NCBI RefSeq assembly: GCF_031583065.1
Contig: NZ_CP134053.1
Location: 2,356,001-2,420,000, forward strand
DNA length: 64,000 bases
Reading direction: 5' to 3'
Source of the DNA: Streptomyces sp. CGMCC 4.7035
Lineage (GTDB): Bacteria; Actinomycetota; Actinomycetes; Streptomycetales; Streptomycetaceae
The notes beneath the pieces are model-generated. The model did no database searches and was not told the origin of the DNA. It saw nothing but the letters and a program-made list of their open reading frames with translations. A program made the position numbers and the translations under genes. Shown here piece by piece: positions 37,578 to 46,473 of the stretch (position 1 is its first letter; every line of letters begins with the position of its first letter).

Positions 37578-38600
37578 TCAGCCCCAGCAGTTCTGCAGGC
37601 CGAACCCGGTGTCCTTGGACGTGACGCCCGCCTGCGCCTTGTCGCTGATCAGCGTGACGCCGGTGTCGGTGTAACCGGACGCCTTCTTGCCGTCCTTGGC
37701 GTACGTCACCACGGCCTTGACGCCTTCGGCGGCCATCTTCAGCGGGTACTGCTGCGACGTCGCGGCGATCTTGCCGTCCTTGACCGCCTGGGTGCCGGTG
37801 CAGCCGCCGTCGACGGAGACGATCAGCACGTCCTTCTCCCGGCCCTTGGCCTTCAGCGCGGTGTACGCGCCCAGGGCGGCCGGCTCGTTGATGGTGTAGA
37901 CGAGGTTGATGTCCGGGTTCTTCTGGAGGCAGTTCTCCATGGCGGTCTGGCCCTTGGCCTGGTCGCCACCGGTGTCCTGGGCGCAGAGGACGTCCTTGTC
38001 GGTGGCGCCGAAGCCCTTCAGGAAGCCGTTGTGCCGCTGCACGCCCACCGAGACGCCGGGCGCGAGGTCGAGGGTGGCTATCTTCGCGGTCTTGCCCTTC
38101 ATGGCCGCCTTGGCGTACTCGCCGATCAGCTCGCCGGCGTGGAGGTTGTCGGTGGCGAAGAGTGCGTCGACCGCGCTCTGCGGCTCGGTCGGGGTGTCCA
38201 GGGCGATGACCAGGACGCCCTTGGCGCGGGCCTTGGCGATCGCGGGCACGATGGCCTTGGAGTCGCTCGGGGTGATCAGGATGCCCTTCACGCCGGACGC
38301 GACCATGTTCTCGATGGCGGTGACCTGTCCGGCGTTGTCGCCGTCGAACTTGCCTGCCGCGGTGACCAGTTGGGCGCCGTTCTCCTTGGCGGCCTTCTCC
38401 GCGCCCTCCTTCATCTTCACGAAGAACGGGTTGGTGTCGGTCTTGGTGATCAGGCCGACCTTGACGCTGCCCGAGCCGGAGCCGGCGGAGCCGGAGCCGG
38501 AGCCGGAGCCAGATCCGCAGGCCGTCAGGGTGAGGGCCGCGACGCCCGTGACCGCGGCGGCTCTGAGGAGGGAGGAGGACAGACGAGTGGTGCGAGGCAT
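37578..38600 (-). CDS. Sugar ABC transporter substrate-binding lipoprotein (fructose/ribose type)
   Basis: This 340-residue protein starts at ATG 38600, with AGGAG seven bases upstream. It has a lipoprotein signal peptide (AAVTGVAALTLTAC) followed by a Gly/Ser repeat linker and a type I periplasmic-binding fold: VGLITKTDTNPFFVKMKEGA, GILITPSDSKAIVPAI, VIALDTPTEP and IVSVDGGCTG. It is the first gene of the importer and is divergent from the PfkB kinase. Two operator-like palindromes lie 60-90 bp upstream of its start. Sugar specificity is inferred from the regulon. Confidence 0.9.
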   Translation of the reverse strand: MPRTTRLSSSLLRAAAVTGVAALTLTACGSGSGSGSGSAGSGSGSVKVGLITKTDTNPFFVKMKEGAEKAAKENGAQLVTAAGKFDGDNAGQVTAIENMVASGVKGILITPSDSKAIVPAIAKARAKGVLVIALDTPTEPQSAVDALFATDNLHAGELIGEYAKAAMKGKTAKIATLDLAPGVSVGVQRHNGFLKGFGATDKDVLCAQDTGGDQAKGQTAMENCLQKNPDINLVYTINEPAALGAYTALKAKGREKDVLIVSVDGGCTGTQAVKDGKIAATSQQYPLKMAAEGVKAVVTYAKDGKKASGYTDTGVTLISDKAQAGVTSKDTGFGLQNCWG

Positions 38601-38660
38601 GATCGACTCCTGTGGGATAGCGAGCGGCACGGGGACGGGTTCGGAGCATGCCGCCCGGGG

Positions 38661-38690
38661 TGTCAACGTTGACCTATGTCATCGTTGACA
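38661..38690. promoter_or_regulatory. Tandem LacI-type operators between binding-protein and PfkB genes
   Basis: TGTCAACGTTGACC (38661-38674) and TGTCATCGTTGACA (38677-38690) are adjacent palindromes with the CG centre typical of LacI-family sites. Closely related sites lie before the levanase gene, so both promoters are probably controlled by the LacI protein encoded at 34498-35529. Confidence 0.75.
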
Positions 38691-38849
38691 CTGCTTGGCG
38701 AGGATGATGGACTCCGCATCCCGGCAACGTCAATGCCTTCCACCCGTCACAAATCGGCAACGTCCGTGGCCGTCGCGCCCTGGCAGCCGGTCGGCGGCCG
38801 CCTCGCGACGCGGCCCTTTCGCCCGACCTTTCCGAGAGAAGAGCAGCCC

Positions 38850-39812
38850 ATGAGCTCGCGTCAGATCACCGTTCTGGGAGAGTGCGTCGCGGACGCCTTC
38901 ACCGAATCGGCAAGCGCCTCGAACGAACTCGCCCTGCGGGTGCTGCCCGGCGGCGGACCTGCGAATACGGCGGTGGCCCTGGCCCGTCTGGGCACCCCGG
39001 CCCGCTTCCTCGCGCGCCTGTCCGGGGATGTGTTCGGCCGTCTGTTCCGGGCCCACCTGGAGGCATCCGGCGTGGACCTGTCGTACGCCGTCGCGGCCGC
39101 CGAACCCAGCACGCTGGCCGTGGCCGAACTCGACGCCAAGGGGCAGGCCGCGTTCTCCTTCCACGCGCAGAACACGGCCGACTGGCAGTGGACCGCGGAG
39201 GAATTGGCGAGTGTCGATCTGTCCGAGACGGCCTGTTTGCACACCGGGTCGCTGGCCCTGGTCCGCGAGCCCGGCGCGACGGTGGTGGAGGAGTTCCTGG
39301 CGGCTGTCGCTCCCCGGGCCACCATCAGCATCGACCCCAACGTCCGGCCGCTGCTGGTGCACCCCGAGGTCTACCGTGGCCGGCTGGCGTACTGGTGCGA
39401 CCTCGCCGACATCCTGCGGCTGAGCGAGGACGACCTGGAACTGCTTCTGCCGGGCACCCCGCCCGAGCAGGCGTGCGACACCTGGCACGCCGCAGGGGTA
39501 CGGCTCGTCGTGATCACGCTCGGCGCCGACGGTGCCCTGGTCTCACTGGACGGCGAACGGCTGCGGGTGCCCGCGGTGCAGACGCGGGTGGTCGACACGG
39601 TCGGCGCGGGGGACTCCTTCACCGCCGGGCTGCTGCACCACCTCGGCGCACACGGCCTCCTCGGTGGCCGGCTGGTCGGTCTCGCTCTCGACGATGTCGC
39701 GGAAGCCTGCCGGTTCGCCACTCGGGTCGCGGCGCTGACCTGTTCCGTCGCCGGCCCCAATCCGCCGTGGCAGAACCAGTTGGCGCAACTCGCGGCCTCC
39801 GGCGGCGCCTGA
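38850..39812 (+). CDS. PfkB-family carbohydrate kinase, probable fructokinase
   Basis: This 320-residue protein has the PfkB signatures: an N-terminal GECVADAF and LPGGGPANTAVALARLG, and near the C-terminus VDTVGAGDSFTAGLL with the catalytic Asp. ATG 38850 is preceded by a GAGAAGAG-like ribosome site; an earlier in-frame start would run through the operator region. It is divergent from the importer and followed by the levanase, so it most likely phosphorylates imported fructose. Confidence 0.9.
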   Translation: MSSRQITVLGECVADAFTESASASNELALRVLPGGGPANTAVALARLGTPARFLARLSGDVFGRLFRAHLEASGVDLSYAVAAAEPSTLAVAELDAKGQAAFSFHAQNTADWQWTAEELASVDLSETACLHTGSLALVREPGATVVEEFLAAVAPRATISIDPNVRPLLVHPEVYRGRLAYWCDLADILRLSEDDLELLLPGTPPEQACDTWHAAGVRLVVITLGADGALVSLDGERLRVPAVQTRVVDTVGAGDSFTAGLLHHLGAHGLLGGRLVGLALDDVAEACRFATRVAALTCSVAGPNPPWQNQLAQLAASGGA

Positions 39813-39893
39813 CGAGCGGGCCGGCCTCACCGGGCAATCCCGCTCGAACTGTTGACGCATCGGGCGCATTACGCCCATCATCGGGCCACTCGA

Positions 39894-39923
39894 TGTCATC
39901 GATGACACAAGTCAACGATGACA
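39894..39923. promoter_or_regulatory. LacI-type operators upstream of the levanase gene
   Basis: TGTCATCGATGACA (39894-39907) is a perfect 14-bp palindrome, followed by AGTCAACGATGACA (39910-39923). They match the palindromes at 38661-38690 with the same two-base spacer. They lie about 130-160 bp before the levanase start. Confidence 0.78.
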
Positions 39924-40051
39924 CCTGCCGATGACATACATCCTTGGTCGGGCGGCGTGGACGACGCCGCCGGTCAAGGCGTCACTCTTCGGCCGGTCCA
40001 CGCCAGGGTCGCAGGCCCCGCCGCGTGGACGGCCACAGCACAGGAGACGCC

Positions 40052-42610
40052 ATGAGCTCTGGACGTGTATCCCGGTATGCCCGCGCCCGGTTGACCGCGG
40101 CGGTGGCGACCGTCTGCGCCCTGGCCGCCGCCCCGCTCGCCCCTCAGGCCGTCGCCGCCGACACCCCGCCGTACTCCGAGACCTACCGCCCCCAGTTCCA
40201 CTTCACTCCGGAGAAGAACTGGATGAACGACCCCAACGGGCTCGTTTACTACAAAGGTGAATATCACCTCTTCTACCAGTACAACCCCAATGGCAACTCA
40301 TGGGGTGACATGTCCTGGGGTCATGCGGTGAGCACGGATCTCGTGCACTGGAAGCAGTTGCCGCTCGCCCTGTCGCACGACGACCAGGAGATGGTCTTCT
40401 CGGGCAGTGCCGTCGTCGACTGGAACAACACCACCGGCTTCGGCACCAGGACGAACCCACCGATGGTGGCGATCTACACCAGCCACTCCAAGTCCACGGG
40501 CAAGCAGGCCCAGTCGCTCGCCTACAGCACCGACCGTGGCCGTACCTGGACCAAGTACCAGGGCAATCCCGTCATCGACATCGGTTCCAAGGAATTCCGC
40601 GACCCCAAGGTCCAGTGGTACGCACCCACCAAGAGCTGGCTGATGACGGTCTCGCTGTCCACCGAGCACAAGGTGCGGTTCTACTCGTCCAAGAACCTCA
40701 AGGACTGGAACCTGCTCAGCGAGTTCGGCCCGTCCGGCGCGACGGGTGGTGTGTGGGAGTGCCCCGACCTGTTCCCGCTCGCGGTCGGCGGCGACGAGAA
40801 CAACATCAAGTGGGTCCTGGTCGTCAACATCAACCCCGGTGGTATCGCGGGCGGTTCGGCCGCCCAGTACTTCATCGGCGACTTCGACGGCGAGAAGTTC
40901 ACCGCCGAGGACAAGGGCACCTACACCCCGCCCGCCGGTCAGGTGGTGCAGGACTTCGAGAGCACCGACTTCGGTGCGTGGACCACCACCGGTACCGCGT
41001 TCGGCCAGGCGCCGGCAGCCGGGGCGGTGGACGGTCAGGGCACGGTCGACGGCTTCGAGGGCAAGGGCCTCGCCAACAGCTTCCACTCGGGTGACGGCGC
41101 CACCGGCACCCTCACCTCGCCCTCCTTCACCGTCGACAGCCCGTACCTGAACTTCAAGGCCGGTGGCGGTCGGCACCCGCACGTGCCCGGAACCGTCATG
41201 GAGCAGGGCCCTTCGCCCGAGGGCACGGTCCTCGCCGACTTCGAGGGCGGCACCTACGGCGACTGGACGACCACCGGGGACGCCTTCGGCACCGCACCGG
41301 CCACCGGCACCCTGCCCAACCAGCAGGAGGTCTCCGGCTTCCTGGGAAACGGCCTGGTCAACAGCTACCTGAACGGCGACTCCACCACGGGCACCCTCAC
41401 CTCGCCCGAGTTCACCATCGACAAGGACTACGTCAACTTCCTCATCGGCGGCGGCAACCACCCGGTCGGCTCCGACAACCCGACGGCCATGGAACTCCTC
41501 GTCGACGGCAAGGTCGTCCGCAGTGCCACCGGACAGGACGGCGAGGCACTCAACCGGTCCTCCTGGGACGTCCGCGACCTCGCCGGCAAGCAGGCGCGGA
41601 TAAGGATCGTCGACGGCAACACCGGCGGCTGGGGCCACATCAACGTCGACCACATCATGCTGTCCGACACCCAGGCCCAGCCCGTCTCCCAGGAGACGTC
41701 CGTCAACCTGATCGTCGACGGCAAGGTGGTACGCAGCGTCACCGGCTCCAACAGCGAGACCCTTGACTGGGCGTCCTTCGACATGCGCCCCTACGCCGGC
41801 AAGACGGCGCGGATCCAGCTCGTCGACATGAACACCGCCGGCTGGGGCCACATCCTCGCCGACCAGTTCACCGCCGCCGACGCCCCGGCGAAGTCCGTCG
41901 TGCAGCGCGCCGACTGGCTCGACCACGGCAAGGACTACTACGCGGCGGTGTCCTGGGAGAACGCCCCGGGCGGCAAGCGGTACATGATCGGCTGGATGAA
42001 CAACTGGGACTACGCCGGCGCCGTCCCCACCTCTCCCTGGCGTGGCGCGCAGAGCATCCCCAGGGAGATGGCCCTGCGGACCATCGACGGCCGGATCCGG
42101 CTGACCAGCAAGCCGGTGAATGGCGTGGCATCCCTGCGGCAGGCCTCAGCCTCCGCGACCGGGGTGACCGTCAAGAACACCTCCCAGCCGCTGACCGGCC
42201 CCTCGGCCGACGGCAAGGCCCTCGACATCGAGGCCACCTTCTCCCTCAAGGACGCCGAACGGTTCGGCCTGAAGGTGCGCACCGGCGCCGGCGGCGAGGA
42301 GACCGTGATCGGCTACGACACCACGACACAGGAGCTGTACGTCGACCGCACCCACTCCGGCGCCGTGGACTTCAACAGCACCTTCCCCGGCATCCAGACG
42401 GCACCGTTGAAGGACAAGAACGGCAAGGTGAAGCTGCGGATCCTGGTCGACTGGTCGTCCGTCGAGGTCTTCGGCGGCAGCGGTGAGGCCGTGATCACCG
42501 ACCAGATCTTCCCCGACCCCGGCAGCCAGGGAGTGCAGGTCTTCGCCGAGAACGGTGCGGTGAAGCTGGACAAGGCCGTTGTCTGGCACCTCGGCTCCGC
42601 CCACGAGTGA
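40052..42610 (+). CDS. Secreted GH32 levanase/inulinase with inserted repeat domains
   Basis: This 852-residue protein starts at ATG 40052 after CAGGAGA. It has a signal peptide (AAPLAPQAVA, cleaved before ADTPP). GH32 catalytic motifs are WMNDPNG (nucleophile Asp), FRDPKVQWY and WECPDLFPL (acid/base Glu). After the fourth blade region, around residue 300, the fold is interrupted by a repeated domain: DFESTDFGAWTTTG and DFEGGTYGDWTTTG begin two copies, and LIVDGKVVRSVTG begins a partial third. The GH32 fold then resumes (ISWMNNWDY-like MIGWMNNWDYAG) and ends in the C-terminal beta sandwich. The enzyme would release fructose from levan, inulin or sucrose outside the cell. Confidence 0.92.
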   Translation: MSSGRVSRYARARLTAAVATVCALAAAPLAPQAVAADTPPYSETYRPQFHFTPEKNWMNDPNGLVYYKGEYHLFYQYNPNGNSWGDMSWGHAVSTDLVHWKQLPLALSHDDQEMVFSGSAVVDWNNTTGFGTRTNPPMVAIYTSHSKSTGKQAQSLAYSTDRGRTWTKYQGNPVIDIGSKEFRDPKVQWYAPTKSWLMTVSLSTEHKVRFYSSKNLKDWNLLSEFGPSGATGGVWECPDLFPLAVGGDENNIKWVLVVNINPGGIAGGSAAQYFIGDFDGEKFTAEDKGTYTPPAGQVVQDFESTDFGAWTTTGTAFGQAPAAGAVDGQGTVDGFEGKGLANSFHSGDGATGTLTSPSFTVDSPYLNFKAGGGRHPHVPGTVMEQGPSPEGTVLADFEGGTYGDWTTTGDAFGTAPATGTLPNQQEVSGFLGNGLVNSYLNGDSTTGTLTSPEFTIDKDYVNFLIGGGNHPVGSDNPTAMELLVDGKVVRSATGQDGEALNRSSWDVRDLAGKQARIRIVDGNTGGWGHINVDHIMLSDTQAQPVSQETSVNLIVDGKVVRSVTGSNSETLDWASFDMRPYAGKTARIQLVDMNTAGWGHILADQFTAADAPAKSVVQRADWLDHGKDYYAAVSWENAPGGKRYMIGWMNNWDYAGAVPTSPWRGAQSIPREMALRTIDGRIRLTSKPVNGVASLRQASASATGVTVKNTSQPLTGPSADGKALDIEATFSLKDAERFGLKVRTGAGGEETVIGYDTTTQELYVDRTHSGAVDFNSTFPGIQTAPLKDKNGKVKLRILVDWSSVEVFGGSGEAVITDQIFPDPGSQGVQVFAENGAVKLDKAVVWHLGSAHE

Positions 42611-42740
42611 CGCTCCGCCCACGAGTGACGCTCCGCCCACGAGTGACACTCCGCCCACGAATGCCACTCCGCCCACGAATGCCACTCCGCCCACGAGTGA
42701 CGCTCCGCCCACGACTGACGCTCCACCCACGACCGACAAG
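42595..42740. repeat. About eight copies of an 18-bp tandem repeat
   Basis: The unit GCTCCGCCCACGAGTGAC is repeated with small changes from the last codons of the levanase gene to just before the ABM-fold gene. The levanase stop TGA lies inside the first unit. The unit length is a multiple of three, so the number of copies does not alter frame. This looks like slippage expansion; a function in 3' end processing is only a guess. Confidence 0.85.
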
Positions 42741-42751
42741 GACACGAGACC

Positions 42752-43054
42752 GTGAAGAAAACCCTGCTCGCCGAGTTCACCGCCCGACAGGGAGCGGAGG
42801 ACGAGGTCTCCCGCCTGATCCGGGACTACGCCGAGAAGGTGCGCGAGGAGGAAGGCAACCTCGTCTTCGACGTGTACACCAAGGCGGCCGAACCCCGCGC
42901 CTACTGGATCTTCGAGGTGTACCGGGACGAGGACGCGTTCCAGGCGCATCTGAAGGCCCCGTACGGCGGCCCGTTCAACGCTGCCCTCACCCCGCTGATC
43001 GAGGAGGACGCCTCCGTACTGACGTTCCTCGATCCGCTGGCCACGACTTCGTGA
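42752..43054 (+). CDS. Antibiotic biosynthesis monooxygenase (ABM)-fold protein
   Basis: This 100-residue protein starts at GTG 42752. It has the dimeric ferredoxin-like ABM pattern: LLAEFTARQGAEDEVSRLI, EEGNLVFDVY and YWIFEVYRDEDAFQAHL. Proteins of this group (YgiN-like quinol monooxygenases or sugar-related homologues) have varied roles. It follows the levanase after the tandem repeat and may be co-transcribed with it. The substrate is unknown. Confidence 0.85.
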   Translation: MKKTLLAEFTARQGAEDEVSRLIRDYAEKVREEEGNLVFDVYTKAAEPRAYWIFEVYRDEDAFQAHLKAPYGGPFNAALTPLIEEDASVLTFLDPLATTS

Positions 43055-43069
43055 CGGGCGGTTGAAACA

Positions 43070-43107
43070 AGGGCCCCCGCCGGGTAGTTGCTCGGCTGGG
43101 GCCCCCT
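43070..43107 (+). terminator. Hairpin downstream of the ABM-fold gene
   Basis: AGGGCCCCCGCC pairs imperfectly with GGCTGGGGCCCCCT across a short loop, 16 bp after the stop codon. The GC-rich stem with no T-run is typical of actinobacterial terminators. Confidence 0.55.
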
Positions 43108-43179
43108 GGACGGGGGATGAGGTGATCGGCATGATGGGAGCGCTCCCAGGTCATCGTCCAGAGTTCGAAAGCGTGCGCC

Positions 43180-44181
43180 ATGCAGAGTCTGACCAAGCGC
43201 CACCTGTCTCCCGACGAACTCGACGCCCTGCTGCGCGCCTCCACGGGCACCGGCTGCCACCTGGAGGCCGAGCTGACCGATGGCTGGTTCAACACCGCCT
43301 ACCGCGTGCTGCTCGACGGGGGCCTGCCCGCCGTCGTCAAACTCGCACCGCCAGCAGACACGGCGGTCCTGCGCTACGAGCGCGGCATCCTGACCACGGA
43401 GGCCATGGTCTACCGGCGGATCGCGGCCCTTGCGGGCGGCGGTGTGCCGACGCCCGACCTGCTGTACGCGGGGGAGGAGTTCCTGGCCGTCTCCGTACTG
43501 GACGGCACCCCATGGGACAAGGTGGCCGACCGTGTGCCCCCGGCCACCGAGGCTGCGCTGCGCCGGGAGCTGGGCGCGATCACCGCCCGCCTGCACACCC
43601 TGGTCCCGGAGGACGGCCGGTTCGGCTACCCGGCCCCCGAGTCCGCACTGTCCGCTCCCGACTGGCGGACGGCGTTCACGGTCATGGTGGACGCACTCCT
43701 GGACGACGCCGAACGCTGGGAGTCCCCGCTGGGCGTGCCCCCGACGGACGTACGCACGCTGGTGGCCGAGGGCGGGGACGCCCTCGACGAGGTCACCGAA
43801 CCCCGGCTGGTCCACTTCGATCTGTGGCCGGGCAACATCTTCGTCGACCTCACCGACGACGGGAAGCACGGGAAGCCGGCCAGGGTCGCCGGACTCATCG
43901 ACCACGAACGGGCGTTCTGGGGCGACCCGGCCGCCGAACTCGTCTCCCTCGCCTTCGGCGGCGACACCGGCCCGGACAGCGACCTCGTCGTCGGCTACGC
44001 GGAGGCGGGCGGCAGCCTCGACTTCACTCCCGCCCTCCGTCACCGGCTGGCCCTCTACCAGCTCTACCTGGGCCTGCTGCTCGTGGTCGAGTGCGGCCCC
44101 CGCGGCTACGGCTCGGACCACCTCACGTCCGTCCGCGGCAACCTCGCCGAGGCCGTCACCCGCCTCCGGGCGCTGGGGTAG
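43180..44181 (+). CDS. APH-family phosphotransferase (aminoglycoside phosphotransferase fold)
   Basis: This 333-residue protein has kinase-like APH motifs: VVKLAPP (ATP-binding Lys), LVHFDLWPGNIF (catalytic loop HxDxxxxN) and LIDHERAFWGDPAAEL (metal-binding D). The preceding sequence has its own promoter space of about 70 bp after the hairpin. Most chromosomal APH-fold proteins of Streptomyces phosphorylate small molecules of unknown identity; resistance should not be assumed. Confidence 0.85.
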   Translation: MQSLTKRHLSPDELDALLRASTGTGCHLEAELTDGWFNTAYRVLLDGGLPAVVKLAPPADTAVLRYERGILTTEAMVYRRIAALAGGGVPTPDLLYAGEEFLAVSVLDGTPWDKVADRVPPATEAALRRELGAITARLHTLVPEDGRFGYPAPESALSAPDWRTAFTVMVDALLDDAERWESPLGVPPTDVRTLVAEGGDALDEVTEPRLVHFDLWPGNIFVDLTDDGKHGKPARVAGLIDHERAFWGDPAAELVSLAFGGDTGPDSDLVVGYAEAGGSLDFTPALRHRLALYQLYLGLLLVVECGPRGYGSDHLTSVRGNLAEAVTRLRALG

Positions 44182-44296
44182 GGCTCCCCGCGGCTGTGCC
44201 TCGACGTGCCCTCGCCGAGGACGCGGTCATGGCCCTCGGCGGAACCTCGGTGACAGCGACCCGTGCCGTGGCTGACGGCTGTGGCACGATGCCGCG

Positions 44297-44899
44297 ATGA
44301 TCTCCAACTCGCGCATACCGGCCGTCGTTCCCGCGGGTCGGATGGCCCAGGTGGCCCAGCCGGTCCTCGGCCTTCCCGGCGGCGGCCTGGAGCTGCGCCC
44401 CTGGCGCCTCTCCGACGCCGACGTCCTGATGGCCGCCGGCCAGGATCCGGCGATCCGCCAATGGAATCTGCTGATGGTGGAATCCCCGCGGGACGCGCGC
44501 ACGAGGATCGAGCGCATGCACGAGCGTTGGGAGGCCGAGCTGGGCGCGGTCTGGGCCATCGCACGAACGAGCGGCGAGGCCGTGGGGCTCATCGGGTGGA
44601 ACGACATCGACCTCAAGGGCGGCAGCGCCGAAATCGTCTACTGGGTACTGCCCTCGGCGCGCGGCGGCGGGGTGGTGGTCGAGGCCACGAAACGGGTCAG
44701 CCGGTGGGCCCTGAACGACCTCGGTCTGCATCGCCTGCGACTGTGCCACTCGGTGGCCAATCCGGCGTCCTGCCGTGTGGCGGCCAAGGCCAGATACTCC
44801 CTCGAAGGCACCATGCGTGGCGCGCTGCTGCATGCGGACGGATGGCACGACCAGCACTTGCACGCCCTTGTCCAGGGCGACATCGAGTCCCCTTCCTGA
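44297..44899 (+). CDS. GNAT acetyltransferase, RimJ/RimL type
   Basis: This 200-residue protein shows the RimJ/RimL-like GNAT pattern: LELRPWRLSDADVLMAA at the start, GEAVGLIGWNDID, EIVYWVLPSARGGGVVVEAT (acetyl-CoA loop) and LGLHRLRLCHSVANPASCRV. The start could be the ATG at 44297 or one fourteen codons later. The acceptor is unknown, either a ribosomal protein N-terminus or a small molecule. Confidence 0.85.
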   Translation: MISNSRIPAVVPAGRMAQVAQPVLGLPGGGLELRPWRLSDADVLMAAGQDPAIRQWNLLMVESPRDARTRIERMHERWEAELGAVWAIARTSGEAVGLIGWNDIDLKGGSAEIVYWVLPSARGGGVVVEATKRVSRWALNDLGLHRLRLCHSVANPASCRVAAKARYSLEGTMRGALLHADGWHDQHLHALVQGDIESPS

Positions 44900-45113
44900 C
44901 GCGTTCCGGATGCGTGACCGACCGAAGCCGGGGGCAGCCATGGCCCCCGGCCCCGGCTCGCGTCAGCAGGCCTTGGACAGAGTCAGCCGTTCCTGGAAAA
45001 GACCGCCCGCGGCGGCCAGTTCCTCATACAGGAGCACCGCCCGGCGATCGATGCCGCCGGGCCCGGCTGTGGCGGTACGGGGTCGCGCTCCACGCGGTTC
45101 ACATGCTGTCCCG

Positions 45114-46004
45114 TCACGCGAACTCCCCCTTCACCAGCCGGGCCAGGGTCCTGCGGCCCCGTTCGACGACCTCCTGGTCGTCGTGGGGCACACCCCAGGA
45201 GATGGCGCTCGCGGCGTCGAGCGCGGACAGACAGCGCAGGGCGATCTCCTCCGCGGTGGTCAGCAGGCGCCCGAAGCCCTCGCAGAAGGCGGTCCGCAGC
45301 TCGGGGCGCTCGGCCCAGGATCCGCAGGCGAGCCGGACGACGTCGAACACCGCGGCGTGCGGCCGGGCCCGCTCCAGATCGACCACCGCGAGTGCGCCGG
45401 CCCCGGTGTCGTACAGCCAGTTGCGCTCCTGGAAGTCGCCGTGGACGTAACCGACGGGCAGCGGACCGAGCAGCGCCAGCGCGGCGGCGTGCCGGCGTAC
45501 GACCTCCCGCTCCCGTACGCCGATGAGGTCCCCGGCGCGCTCCAGGTGCACCTCGGCGTCGCAGGCGGCGCGCTCGATCTCGCGCGCCGCCTCCGCGTAG
45601 TCCTGCGGTGTCAGGTCGCGGGCGTCGCCGTGGAAGCGGCGCAGCCACACGCCCGCCTTGCGGTGCACGGCGCGCCGCCGGTCCGGGGCGAGCGGGAGCG
45701 TGCGTACGGTCCGGCCGGGAACCGCGGTCAGCAGCAGGGCCCGGTGTCGTGCGTCGGATTCCAACAGGCGCGGTACGCTGCCCCGTTCCAGCGCGGGGGC
45801 CGCCTCGCGGTAGGCGCGGGTCTCACGGGCGTAGAACTTCGCTGTCGGCGCCATCTTGAGGACGGTGCGGCCGGAGGCGGACGTCAGCTCCCAGACGCGG
45901 GAGGCGGGGCGGTCGTGGGAGATGTCCCGCACGGACCGGACCGGGCCGACGACGTCCTCGGCCCACGTGGCCAGGGCGGGCGGAATCGGTGTGCCGACGG
46001 TCAT
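45114..46004 (-). CDS. APH-family phosphotransferase
   Basis: This 296-residue protein has an APH fold: TVLKMAPTAKFYARE, the catalytic loop VGYVHGDFQERNWL and the metal site ALAVVDLERARPH. ATG 46004 overlaps the stop of a small upstream frame (ATGA) and follows GAGGTGGGG. It is not closely similar to the other phosphotransferase at 43180, whose motifs differ. The substrate is unknown. The 215 bp on its 3' side hold a short protein-like minus-strand stretch (AVLLYEELAAAGGLFQERL) without a start, perhaps a gene fragment. Confidence 0.82.
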   Translation of the reverse strand: MTVGTPIPPALATWAEDVVGPVRSVRDISHDRPASRVWELTSASGRTVLKMAPTAKFYARETRAYREAAPALERGSVPRLLESDARHRALLLTAVPGRTVRTLPLAPDRRRAVHRKAGVWLRRFHGDARDLTPQDYAEAAREIERAACDAEVHLERAGDLIGVREREVVRRHAAALALLGPLPVGYVHGDFQERNWLYDTGAGALAVVDLERARPHAAVFDVVRLACGSWAERPELRTAFCEGFGRLLTTAEEIALRCLSALDAASAISWGVPHDDQEVVERGRRTLARLVKGEFA

Positions 46005-46165
46005 GCGCCCCACCTCGGTGCCGGGCGTGATGAGGACCGGCGGGCGGCGACATGGGCGGCGTGGAACCGGCCGCCGACGTCAACTCCGTGCCGGGCGGCG
46101 GCGGCCCGCACGGGCCGATTCTCGAACACGGGGCGCAGGGCGGCAGGGGCGGGGACGGGGTTCAT
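46001..46165 (-). CDS. Possible small protein coupled to the phosphotransferase
   Basis: A 54-residue frame begins at ATG 46165 behind a strong GGAGGAG site and ends in an ATGA overlap with the phosphotransferase start. The product is basic and Ala/Arg-rich (AAAARHGVDVGGRFHAAHVA) with no known domain. It may be a true small protein or a leader that feeds ribosomes to the next gene. Confidence 0.45.
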   Translation of the reverse strand: MNPVPAPAALRPVFENRPVRAAAARHGVDVGGRFHAAHVAARRSSSRPAPRWGA

Positions 46166-46473
46166 GACTCCTCCAGGGCTTACGTCGATGCGGACAAGCG
46201 ACCGAACAACCGCCCTGATCATGAACTCGTAACGGGTAGCCGGGAGCGAATTCTCGGACAAAAGTTCGAGTTACCCGCGCCCGGTCAAGCGGCCCCTGGT
46301 GAAGTGGCGGGCGCGGCGCCGTTCGATTCCCTCGTGTGGTGACGGGTGCCTCTGTCGGGGGATTGCCCAGCGAGTAGTTGACGGTAAGTCAGGTCTATGA
46401 GTCAGGTCTTCCCCTGCTCTCTCCTGCTCTCTCTCGGTGCCCTTCAGTGCCCTTCAGTACCCTCCATTTCCCT
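46166..46473. other. Intergenic region with no supported gene
   Basis: About 310 bp. It contains AT-richer sequence near 46200-46270, a plausible promoter for the small-protein/phosphotransferase unit. At its right end it contains repeats of CCCTTCAGT just after the RraA-like stop. No RNA gene or hairpin of note was seen. Confidence 0.4.
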
